Below are positions 1 through 7,569 of a DNA stretch of 32,542 nt, one piece after another; the stretch's first letter is position 1, and the number at the start of each line of letters is the position of its first letter. The position numbers were made by a program, and so were the translations under genes. The stretch is taken from assembly GCA_904398675.1 (NCBI GenBank), contig CAJFPI010000037.1, positions 1 through 32,542 on the forward strand. Direction: 5' to 3'. This DNA comes from an uncultured Oscillospiraceae bacterium (lineage in GTDB: Bacteria > Bacillota > Clostridia > Oscillospirales > Oscillospiraceae). The notes below the pieces were generated by a model. The model made no database searches, was not told the DNA's origin, and saw only the letters and a program-made list of their open reading frames with translations.

Positions 1-1
1 G

Positions 2-133
2 CGGGCGCTGATGGGGCGGCGGGCCGGCGAGCGTGTGGAGGTCCGGGTCAGCCCGGAGCTCTCCTACGGCGTGAGGATCCTCTCCATTCAAAAGGGGCAG
101 GACGACGCCTCCCTGGAGATCAGCCGCTACTGA
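2..133 (+). CDS. C-terminal fragment of a GreA/GreB-family-like protein (5' truncated by window)
   Basis: Frame 2 reads RALMGRRAGERVEVRVSPELSYGVRILSIQKGQDDASLEISRY*; the ALxGxxxGExVxV...YxVxIxxI pattern resembles the GreA/GreB C-terminal domain. Short fragment. Confidence 0.5.
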   Translation, partial: RALMGRRAGERVEVRVSPELSYGVRILSIQKGQDDASLEISRY

Positions 134-166
134 TGGGCCGCGGACCAACTCTCGCCGTGGAAAACA

Positions 167-204
167 GCAGACCCCGGGGCCGGCAAGCCGGTCCCGGGGT
201 CTGC
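167..204. terminator. Hairpin terminator between convergent genes
   Basis: GCAGACCCCGGGGCCGGC-AA-GCCGGTCCCGGGGTCTGC, 18-bp stem with a single G-T wobble, between a plus-strand stop and the minus-strand phoU stop. Confidence 0.7.
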
Positions 205-230
205 CTCTATGATAAAGGAGAACTAGTGTG

Positions 231-893
231 TTAAGCCTCTTCCTTCACATTTTTGGGGTGGAACCCGGTGATGGAGTAGCACACCCACTCCGCCACATTC
301 ACCGCGTGGTCGCCGATGCGCTCAAAGTATTTGGCGATCATCAGCAGGTCCAGGCACCGCTGGCCCTGGTCCGGGCTGCTGACAAGGAGCTTTGTCAGCT
401 CCGCCTTCACCTGGTCAAAGAGGGCGTCCACCACATCGTCGTAGCGGATGGTCTCCTCCGCCATGCGGAGGTCCGACTGGACGAAGGACTCCACGCTGTC
501 CGTCACCATCTTGATGGTGGCCCGGGCCATGTCGCCGATATGGTCCACGCTCTGCAGACCGCCGTTTCCCGTGTAGTAGCCGAGGATTTCCGCGATGTCC
601 GCCGCCTGGTCGCCGATGCGCTCCATGTCGGAGATCATCCGCATAGCGGAGGACACGGCCCTCAGGTCGCTGGCCACAGGCTGCTGGCGCAGGAGGAGGT
701 TCATGCACAGCCCCTCGATCTCCCGCTCCATCTGGTCGATCCGCTGCTCGGTCTCATAGGCCTTGGGCAGCAGCGTGGCGTCCTGGTCCAGAAGGGCCTT
801 GGCCACCACGGCAATGGCCTGCTCGCACAGCGCGCCCATTCCCGTTAGGTTCATGTGCAGCTTGTGAAGCTGCTGGTCAAACCGGCTGCGCAT
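231..893 (-). CDS. phoU: Phosphate transport system regulator PhoU
   Basis: 220 aa, MRSRFDQQLHKLHMNLTGMGALCEQAI...ERIGDQAADIAEI...RIGDHAVNVAEWV; duplicated E/DRIGDxAxxIAE PhoU signature; directly downstream of pstB. Confidence 0.95.
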   Translation of the reverse strand: MRSRFDQQLHKLHMNLTGMGALCEQAIAVVAKALLDQDATLLPKAYETEQRIDQMEREIEGLCMNLLLRQQPVASDLRAVSSAMRMISDMERIGDQAADIAEILGYYTGNGGLQSVDHIGDMARATIKMVTDSVESFVQSDLRMAEETIRYDDVVDALFDQVKAELTKLLVSSPDQGQRCLDLLMIAKYFERIGDHAVNVAEWVCYSITGFHPKNVKEEA

Positions 894-1658
894 TTATCCG
901 AACCTCCCTGTAATGTAGTCCTCTGTCCGCTTGTCGTGGGGCTTGGAGAACATCTGCTCGGTGTCGTCAAACTCCACCAGCTCCCCCAGAAGGAAGAAGG
1001 CCGTCTTGTCCGCCACGCGGGCCGCCTGCTGCATGTTGTGGGTCACCATGACGATGGTGTACTGCTTTTTGAGATCCATCACCAAGTCCTCGATCTTGGA
1101 GGTGGAGATGGGATCCAGGGCGCTGGTGGCCTCGTCCATCAAAAGGACGTCCGGCTCCACCGCCAGGGCCCGGGCGATGCACAGCCGCTGCTGCTGGCCG
1201 CCGGAGAGGCCCAGGGCTGATTTTTTCAGCCGGTCCTTCACCTCGTCCCAGATGGCGGCGTTGCGCAGGGAGCGCTCCACGATCTCGTCCAGCTTGACCC
1301 GGCTGCGCACCCCGTGGGTCCGGGGGCCGTAGGCCACGTTGTCATAGATGGACATGGGGAAGGGGTTGGGTTTCTGGAAGACCATTCCGATGCGCTTTCT
1401 CAGCCAGGTGACGTCCAGGTTGGCGCTGTAGATGTCCTCGTCGTGGTAGAGCATCTTCCCCTTGATGGTGACGTTTGGCACCAGGTCGTTCATGCGGTTG
1501 ATGGTTTTGAGAAAGGTGGATTTTCCGCAGCCGGAGGGGCCGATCAGGGCGGTGATCTGCCGCTCGGGGATCTTCATGTTGATGGACTTCAGCGCCTGAT
1601 GCTCCCCGTAAAACAGGTCCAGCTGCTCCGCCTGCAGGATCGTGTTTTCTTCTGCCAT
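894..1658 (-). CDS. pstB: Phosphate ABC transporter ATP-binding protein PstB
   Basis: Walker [41 protein letters not shown]; PstB-type [18 protein letters not shown]. Confidence 0.97.
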   Translation of the reverse strand: MAEENTILQAEQLDLFYGEHQALKSINMKIPERQITALIGPSGCGKSTFLKTINRMNDLVPNVTIKGKMLYHDEDIYSANLDVTWLRKRIGMVFQKPNPFPMSIYDNVAYGPRTHGVRSRVKLDEIVERSLRNAAIWDEVKDRLKKSALGLSGGQQQRLCIARALAVEPDVLLMDEATSALDPISTSKIEDLVMDLKKQYTIVMVTHNMQQAARVADKTAFFLLGELVEFDDTEQMFSKPHDKRTEDYITGRFG

Positions 1659-1683
1659 ATGTTTTCTGCTCCTTTGTGCTCTT

Positions 1684-2544
1684 TTACCGTTTCAGCTTTT
1701 TCCCGGCATAGCCGGCAGCCAGGTTGATCACCACCGTCAGCACCAGCAGAATGGTGGCGATGGAGAAGGCCACGGCGAAATCCGCCCGCTCCTTGGCGTA
1801 GATGTAGAGGGCCACGGTGAGGGTGGCGCCGGAGGCGTCCATGAAATTCTGAATGGAGGAGAAGTCCTGCATCATGGTGGACAGCCCCGCCGTGTACATC
1901 AGCACCGCGCTCTCCCCCACCACCCGGCCGATGGCCAGGATGCAGCCGGTGACGATGCCGTCCACGCTGCTGGGCAGCACCACTGTGCGGATCATGCGCC
2001 ACTTGCCGCTGCCCAGCCCCAGAGAACCCTCCCGGTAGGACTGGGGCACGGTTTTAAGGCTCTCCTGGGTGGTGCGGATAATGGTGGGCAGCGTCATGAT
2101 CACCAGGGTGAGGCTGCCGGCGATGAGAGTGGTCCCCAGTTTCAGCGCCTCGCTGAAGATGATGGCGCCTACCAGGGCATAGATGATGGAGGGAATGCCC
2201 GCCAGGGTCTCGGTGGCGTATTCAATGGCCGTCACCAGCCGCCGGTTGTGGGCATACTCCGTAAGATAGATGGCGGCGCCCACACCCAGGGGCAGCGCAA
2301 TGATGATGGAAAACAAAATGACGTAGAGGGTATGGACAATCGCCGGGAGGATTCCCATGGTCCCCCGGAGGAGGCTCTCCTCTGTGGTCAGGAACTCCCA
2401 GTTGATGCCGGGGATGCCCCGGTAGCAGATATAGCCGATAATGCACACCAGCAGCAGCACCGTGACGGCCGAGCTGACGTACAGCAGCGCCCGGACCGCG
2501 ATGTCATAAAACCGGCGGGAGGGGGACAGTTGTCTTGTATGCAT
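1684..2544 (-). CDS. pstA: Phosphate ABC transporter permease PstA
   Basis: 286 aa multi-TM permease, [36 protein letters not shown]; position in operon. Confidence 0.95.
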   Translation of the reverse strand: MHTRQLSPSRRFYDIAVRALLYVSSAVTVLLLVCIIGYICYRGIPGINWEFLTTEESLLRGTMGILPAIVHTLYVILFSIIIALPLGVGAAIYLTEYAHNRRLVTAIEYATETLAGIPSIIYALVGAIIFSEALKLGTTLIAGSLTLVIMTLPTIIRTTQESLKTVPQSYREGSLGLGSGKWRMIRTVVLPSSVDGIVTGCILAIGRVVGESAVLMYTAGLSTMMQDFSSIQNFMDASGATLTVALYIYAKERADFAVAFSIATILLVLTVVINLAAGYAGKKLKR

Positions 2545-2547
2545 GAT

Positions 2548-3516
2548 CTAATCCTCCTTTTCCCGTTTCAGGACCACGTTGAGCAGCACGTTGATGAGCA
2601 TGATGAAGAGAAACAGCACCAGGCCGATGGAGTACAGGGCGTTGCGCTGGAGGCTGCCGGGGCTGGCGTAGTTCATCTCAATGGCGATGCCTGTGGTGAG
2701 AAAGCGGACGCTGGAGAAGAGGGAGGGCATGTTGGCCACGTTGCCGGCCACCATCAAAATGGCCATGGCCTCGCCGATGGCCCGGCCGATACCCAGCACC
2801 ACCGCGGCGGCGATGCCGCTCTTGGCGGCGGGGACGCTGACACGGAAATAGGTCTCCAGCTCCGTGGCGCCCAGGGCAAGGCTCGCTTCCTCATACTCCT
2901 GGGGGACGGCCTGAAGGGCCGTCTCCGACACGGAGATGATGGAGGGCAGGATCATCACCGCCAGCACGATAATGGCGGCGAAGAGGCTGTCGCCGGCGGG
3001 GAGGTTGAAGGTGGTGCGGATCCAGGGCACCAGCACGATCATGCCCACAAGGCCGTAGACCACGGAGGGGATCCCCGCCAGGAGGCTCACCGCCGGGCGG
3101 ACCACCGCCGCCAGCTTCGGCGGCGCCACCTTGGAGAGAAAGACCGCCGTGAAAAACCCGATGGGGACGCCGATGACGATGGCCCCGGCGGTGCCGTAGA
3201 CAGAGGTGAGGATCATGGGCAGGATCCCGAACTGGGGATCGGTCTTGTTATAGGAGTCCCAGGTGTCCCCGAAGAGGAAGTTGACAAGGCCAACCTCCCG
3301 GATGGCGGGGATGCCGGAGATGATGAGGTAGACGGAGATCAGGAGAACAAAGCCCACGGCAATCAGCCCGCAGATCAAAAACACCACCTGCATGATGTGC
3401 TCCGCCGCTTTTCTCCCGTTTTTCCTGCCGGTGTCTTTTCCCACCACCTGGGCCTTTCCGGCGGTGCGGCCTCCGGCGCCGGCAGCGGTTAGATTCATGG
3501 CGTCTTTCATTTGCAT
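2548..3516 (-). CDS. pstC: Phosphate ABC transporter permease PstC
   Basis: 322 aa permease, VSLLAGIPSVVYGLVGMIVLVPWIRTTF; GRAIGEAMAILMVAGN. Confidence 0.95.
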   Translation of the reverse strand: MQMKDAMNLTAAGAGGRTAGKAQVVGKDTGRKNGRKAAEHIMQVVFLICGLIAVGFVLLISVYLIISGIPAIREVGLVNFLFGDTWDSYNKTDPQFGILPMILTSVYGTAGAIVIGVPIGFFTAVFLSKVAPPKLAAVVRPAVSLLAGIPSVVYGLVGMIVLVPWIRTTFNLPAGDSLFAAIIVLAVMILPSIISVSETALQAVPQEYEEASLALGATELETYFRVSVPAAKSGIAAAVVLGIGRAIGEAMAILMVAGNVANMPSLFSSVRFLTTGIAIEMNYASPGSLQRNALYSIGLVLFLFIMLINVLLNVVLKREKED

Positions 3517-3597
3517 CAGCCTTTCCTAGTCAGATCACGGCTGTGAGACACGGCCGTTTCCGGACGTGCCTCACAGGCTGGTTTGCGTTTGTTCTGC

Positions 3598-4503
3598 TTA
3601 CGCGTTGGGGGCGATGGCGCCGGCCTGCTCAATGTACTGGGCGGCATCAGCGCTCATGGCGAACTCCAGGAAGGCCTGGGCGGCCTCGGAGAGCTCGGTC
3701 CCCTCCACCGTCACCATGACGAAGGGGCGCTGGATGGTGTAGCTGCCGTCCTGCACGGTGGCCTCGGAGCACTCCACACCGCCCACGGGCACAGCCTTCA
3801 CCGTGTCATCCACGGCAGAGAGGGAGGCGTAGCCGATGGCGTTGGGGTTGCCGGCCACAGAGCCGATGACGTCGCCGGTGGAGCCGTACTCGTTGGTGTA
3901 GGCGCAGGCGTCCTCGATCCCAAGGATCTCCTCAAAGGCGCTGCGGGTGCCGGAGCCGGACTCACGGCCCAGAACGGCGATCTCCGCGTCGTTGCCGCCC
4001 ACCTCGGACCAGTTGGTGATCTCGCCGGTGTAGATCTGGGCGATCTGCTCCTCAGTCAGGTCGCTGACGGGGTTCTCCGGGTTCACCACGATGGCTACGC
4101 CGTCCAGGGCCACGATGTTCTCCACCGCGCCGCTGGCCTTCTCATCGTCGGTGAGGGCGCGGCTGGAGAGGCCGATGTCGCAGGTGCCGGCCAGCACCGC
4201 CTCGATGCCGGCGCCGGAGCCGGTGCCGGAGTAGTTCACGGTCACGCCGTCGTTCATCTCCTTGAAGACCTCGGTGAAGATGGACATCACATCGGCCATG
4301 GAGGTGGAGCCTTCCGTATTCACGGTGCCGGAGAGGGCTGCGGCGTCGCCGCCGTTTCCGGTGTTGCCGGTATTGTCGGACGTGTTGTTGCCAGTGGTGT
4401 TGTTCCCAGCGTTGCCGGCGTTGCCGCTGTTGCTGCTGGAGCAGCCGGCCAGCGCGGCGCAGGCCATGACCGCCGCCAGGGCCAGAGCAAGGATTCTTTT
4501 CAT
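3598..4503 (-). CDS. pstS: Phosphate-binding lipoprotein PstS
   Basis: Lipobox ALAGC, low-complexity N/G/T linker, then GSTSMADVM...YSGTGSGAGIEAV...GRESGSGTRSAFEEI, classic PstS motifs. Confidence 0.95.
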   Translation of the reverse strand: MKRILALALAAVMACAALAGCSSSNSGNAGNAGNNTTGNNTSDNTGNTGNGGDAAALSGTVNTEGSTSMADVMSIFTEVFKEMNDGVTVNYSGTGSGAGIEAVLAGTCDIGLSSRALTDDEKASGAVENIVALDGVAIVVNPENPVSDLTEEQIAQIYTGEITNWSEVGGNDAEIAVLGRESGSGTRSAFEEILGIEDACAYTNEYGSTGDVIGSVAGNPNAIGYASLSAVDDTVKAVPVGGVECSEATVQDGSYTIQRPFVMVTVEGTELSEAAQAFLEFAMSADAAQYIEQAGAIAPNA

Positions 4504-4748
4504 CGTACATACCTCCTATGTAGCTTGCATCATTCTTTTTGTTTCACTTTCCCTGTGAACACGCCTATTGTACGGCGCGCCCCGTTAACTGCGAAATCAC
4601 GCCTCCGTGAAATCCATGTTAATTAATCCGCCCCTTTGTAAAGGAATTTTTCCCAACCGAAGGCGATTGATTTTATCCCTTAAAAATGGTACCCTATCGC
4701 TGAGAACGTTTACAGGTTCCGCGTGGAACAATGACCCAGGAGGCAGCT

Positions 4749-5417
4749 ATGAAACTCTTTTTAGTGGAGGATGACGCCGTGATTGCCGGCGCCGTGCAGA
4801 AACATCTGGAGGCCTGGGGCTACCAGTGCGTGTGCGCCAGGGACTTTCAAAACGTGGCGGGGGAGTTTGCCCAGCTCAGCCCCCAGCTGGTGATTTTGGA
4901 CATCACTCTGCCCTATTTCAACGGCTACCACTGGTGCACCGAGATCCGAAAGCTCTCCAAGGTCCCCATCCTCTTCCTCTCCTCCGCCGCCGACAATATG
5001 AATATCGTCATGGCCATGAACATGGGCGGAGACGACTTCATCGCCAAGCCCTTTGACCTCTCTGTCCTGGTGGCCAAGGTCCAGGCCCTGCTGCGCCTGT
5101 CCTACGACTTCTCTGTCCCCGGGGACGTGCTCACCTGTGGGGATGTGGTGCTGCGCCTGGGGGACGGGGTAGCCGTCCGGGGAGAGCGGCAGGTGGAGCT
5201 CAGCCGCAATGAACTCAGGATCCTCCAGGTGCTCTTTACCAACAAGGGGAAGGCGGTCAGCCGGGAGACGCTGATGCAGCGGCTGTGGGAGACGGACCTG
5301 TTTGTGGATACCAACACCCTGACCGTGAACATCAACCGCCTGCGGCGGCGGCTGGAGGAGCTGGGGTGCGAGGGGCTCATCAAGACGAAAAAAGGCGTGG
5401 GGTATATGGTGGAATGA
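4749..5417 (+). CDS. OmpR-family response regulator, BceR/GraR-like
   Basis: MKLFLVEDDAVIAGAVQKHLEAWGY...LDITLPYFNGYHWCTEIRKLSKVPILFLSS...DDFIAKPFD plus winged-helix C-terminus; AGGAGG upstream of the internal ATG at 4749; followed by a BceS-like kinase and BceAB-like transporter. Confidence 0.9.
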   Translation: MKLFLVEDDAVIAGAVQKHLEAWGYQCVCARDFQNVAGEFAQLSPQLVILDITLPYFNGYHWCTEIRKLSKVPILFLSSAADNMNIVMAMNMGGDDFIAKPFDLSVLVAKVQALLRLSYDFSVPGDVLTCGDVVLRLGDGVAVRGERQVELSRNELRILQVLFTNKGKAVSRETLMQRLWETDLFVDTNTLTVNINRLRRRLEELGCEGLIKTKKGVGYMVE

Positions 5418-6406
5418 TACAGCTTTTCTGGTCCTATCTCCGGCGGCATCTGGGCTATATCCTTCTCCTGGCCGCCTTTGCCGCCGTCTTCGGTGCAATT
5501 CTCTTTCTCTACCGCGCGCCGGTGGAGGCGGTGGGATACGCCGCCATCCTCTGCCTGCCGGTGGGCGTGGTCTTTTTTACCGTTGGCTTTGTCCGCTATG
5601 CCCGGCGCCACCGGGCGCTCACCGATCTTCTCGCCGAGCCGGTGCTCCCCGCCGGAAAGCTGCCGGAGCCCCGGGACACGGTGGAGACGGATTACCAGCA
5701 GCTGCTGGAGTCCTTTTCTCTCCGTGCCCAGGCTGCCGCCGGGGAGCAGGCGGTGCGCTGGCGGGACATGGTGGACTACTTCACCCTCTGGGCCCACCAG
5801 GTGAAGACCCCTCTCGCGGCCATGAACCTGGTGGTCCAGCAGAGCGATGTCCCCGAGGGCCAGGTGCTCAAGGACCAGCTCTTTAAAATGGAGCAGTATG
5901 TGGAGATGGTGCTGGCCTATCTCCGCATGGACAGCGACAGCACGGATTTCCTCATCCGCCCCTACCCCTTGGAAAGCCTGGTGCGCCAGTCGGTGCGGAA
6001 ATACGCCCCTCTCTTTATCCACAAGGACATTCATCTTACGCTGGAGGGGCTGGAGGAGACAGTGGTCACCGACGAGAAATGGATGTGCTTTGCCCTGGAG
6101 CAGGTGCTCTCCAACGCCATCAAGTACACCCCCGCCGGCGGGGAGATCACCGTCTCCGCAGAAAACGGCCGCCTCACCGTCCGGGACAGCGGCATCGGCA
6201 TCGCGCCGGAGGATCTGCCCCGGATCTTCGAAAAGGGCTTTACCGGCCGCAACGGCCGGGCGGACAAGCGGGCCTCCGGCATCGGCCTGTACCTGACCCA
6301 CCGCATCATCCGGCGGCTGGGCCATGATCTCACGGTCACCTCCCGGCTGGGGGAGGGCACCGCCGTGACCTTTGACCTCTCCACCCGGGCCATCACTCCG
6401 GTCTGA
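5414..6406 (+). CDS. Intramembrane-sensing sensor histidine kinase, BceS-like
   Basis: ATGA overlap with the regulator gene; two closely spaced N-terminal TM helices, H-box YFTLWAHQVKTPLAAMNL, N-box NAIKYTP, DSGIGIAPEDLPRIFEKGFTG. No sizeable extracellular domain. Confidence 0.9.
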   Translation: MIQLFWSYLRRHLGYILLLAAFAAVFGAILFLYRAPVEAVGYAAILCLPVGVVFFTVGFVRYARRHRALTDLLAEPVLPAGKLPEPRDTVETDYQQLLESFSLRAQAAAGEQAVRWRDMVDYFTLWAHQVKTPLAAMNLVVQQSDVPEGQVLKDQLFKMEQYVEMVLAYLRMDSDSTDFLIRPYPLESLVRQSVRKYAPLFIHKDIHLTLEGLEETVVTDEKWMCFALEQVLSNAIKYTPAGGEITVSAENGRLTVRDSGIGIAPEDLPRIFEKGFTGRNGRADKRASGIGLYLTHRIIRRLGHDLTVTSRLGEGTAVTFDLSTRAITPV

Positions 6407-6474
6407 CCCCTGGGCGGCCTGCAAAATCCCCCCTAAAAACCTTGGTGTAAAACGCTTGCGCCATTGGGGGGGGA

Positions 6475-6497
6475 GAGCTCGAGGGGGCAAAGCCCGC
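6475..6497 (+). repeat. Copy A of dispersed intergenic 23-mer GAGCTCGAGGGGGCAAAGCCCGC
   Basis: Identical 23-mer at 29702-29724. Confidence 0.85.
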
Positions 6498-6543
6498 AAA
6501 AGCCTCGCAGAGTTTACCCGCAGACGCGAAATATGTGTAATCC

Positions 6544-6576
6544 GTTTTCCCCCAGGACATGCGCCTGGGGGAAAAC
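6544..6576. other. Perfect 13-bp hairpin inside the bceS-bceA intergenic element
   Basis: GTTTTCCCCCAGG-ACATGCG-CCTGGGGGAAAAC. Confidence 0.75.
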
Positions 6577-6640
6577 ACTTCTCGGCCCGCAAGTGTGGGG
6601 GGCGGCCGCCTCCTGCGCGCAGGGGAGCCGCATCCTTCTC

Positions 6641-6665
6641 AAAAAAGCGGCCCCGCCGCTTTTTT
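6641..6665. terminator. Bidirectional intrinsic-terminator-like hairpin
   Basis: AAAAAAGCGG-CCCCG-CCGCTTTTTT, perfect stem with A/T tracts on both arms. Confidence 0.7.
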
Positions 6666-6696
6666 GACAGTCTTTTCCGCCGTTTTTTCGCCGTAT

Positions 6697-6712
6697 CTTA
6701 CAGTATTGTAAG
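6697..6712. promoter_or_regulatory. Candidate BceR-type operator upstream of the ABC transporter
   Basis: Perfect palindrome CTTACA-GTAT-TGTAAG; another TGTAAG 20 bp downstream (6727-6732); TATACT -10-like element at 6765-6770 with a weak -35. Confidence 0.65.
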
Positions 6713-6801
6713 GTTGGGCGGCCCATTGTAAGGTGAATCGATGGAACCGCCCGGGCCGCTCTGGTATACTGATGGCAACGAACCGATAAGGAGGCATTCC
6801 C

Positions 6802-7569
6802 ATGGCGCTGCTTGAAGTCAGCAATCTTAAAAAGATCTACACCACCCGTTTCGGCGGCCAGCAGGTCCAGGCCCTCACCGACGTGACCTTCTCCGTGGAG
6901 GAGGGGGAGTTTATCGCCATCATGGGCGAATCCGGCTCCGGCAAGACCACCCTGCTCAACATCCTGGCCGCCCTGGATAAGCCCACCAACGGCGTTGTGA
7001 AACTGGAGGGACGGAACCTCACGGAGATCCGGGAGCGGGAGATGGCCGCCTTCCGCCGGGACAACCTGGGGTTTGTGTTCCAGGACTTCAATCTGCTGGA
7101 CACCTTCTCCATCCAGGACAACATCCTTCTGCCCCTGGTGCTCTCCGGCAAATCCCCCAGGGAGATGGAGCAGCGGCTGGCACCCCTGAGCGAAAAGCTG
7201 GGGATCCGGGACCTCCTCAAGAAATTCCCCTACGAGGTCTCCGGCGGCCAGAAGCAGCGCACCGCCATCGCCCGGGCCATGATCACCAATCCCCGCCTGA
7301 TCCTGGCCGACGAGCCCACCGGCGCCCTGGACTCCAAGGCCACCGACGAGCTTTTGACCCTCTTCGCCGCGGTGAACCGGGAGGGGCAGACCATCCTCAT
7401 GGTGACCCACTCCGTCACCGCCGCCAGCCGGTCCGGCCGGGTGCTCTTCATCAAGGATGGCCAGGTCTTCCATCAGCTCTACCGGGGGGAGGACACGGAC
7501 CGCCAGTTCTACCAGCGCATCACCGACACGCTGACGCTGCTGACAACGGGGGGTGGCAGCCGTGGCTAA
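6802..7569 (+). CDS. ABC transporter ATP-binding protein, BceA-like
   Basis: Walker A GESGSGKTT, VSGGQKQRTAIARAMI, LILADEPTGALDS; LolD/MacB-type ATPase paired with an FtsX-like permease. Confidence 0.93.
   Translation: MALLEVSNLKKIYTTRFGGQQVQALTDVTFSVEEGEFIAIMGESGSGKTTLLNILAALDKPTNGVVKLEGRNLTEIREREMAAFRRDNLGFVFQDFNLLDTFSIQDNILLPLVLSGKSPREMEQRLAPLSEKLGIRDLLKKFPYEVSGGQKQRTAIARAMITNPRLILADEPTGALDSKATDELLTLFAAVNREGQTILMVTHSVTAASRSGRVLFIKDGQVFHQLYRGEDTDRQFYQRITDTLTLLTTGGGSRG

Noticed and set aside
1642-3492. 616-aa plus-strand ORF antisense to pstA/pstC
   Set aside because: Low-complexity H/G/D-rich translation typical of GC-rich shadow frames; the opposite strand has unambiguous PstA and PstC.
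5102-6592. 496-aa minus-strand ORF opposite the two-component genes
   Set aside because: Shadow ORF; the plus strand has canonical response regulator and histidine kinase motifs.
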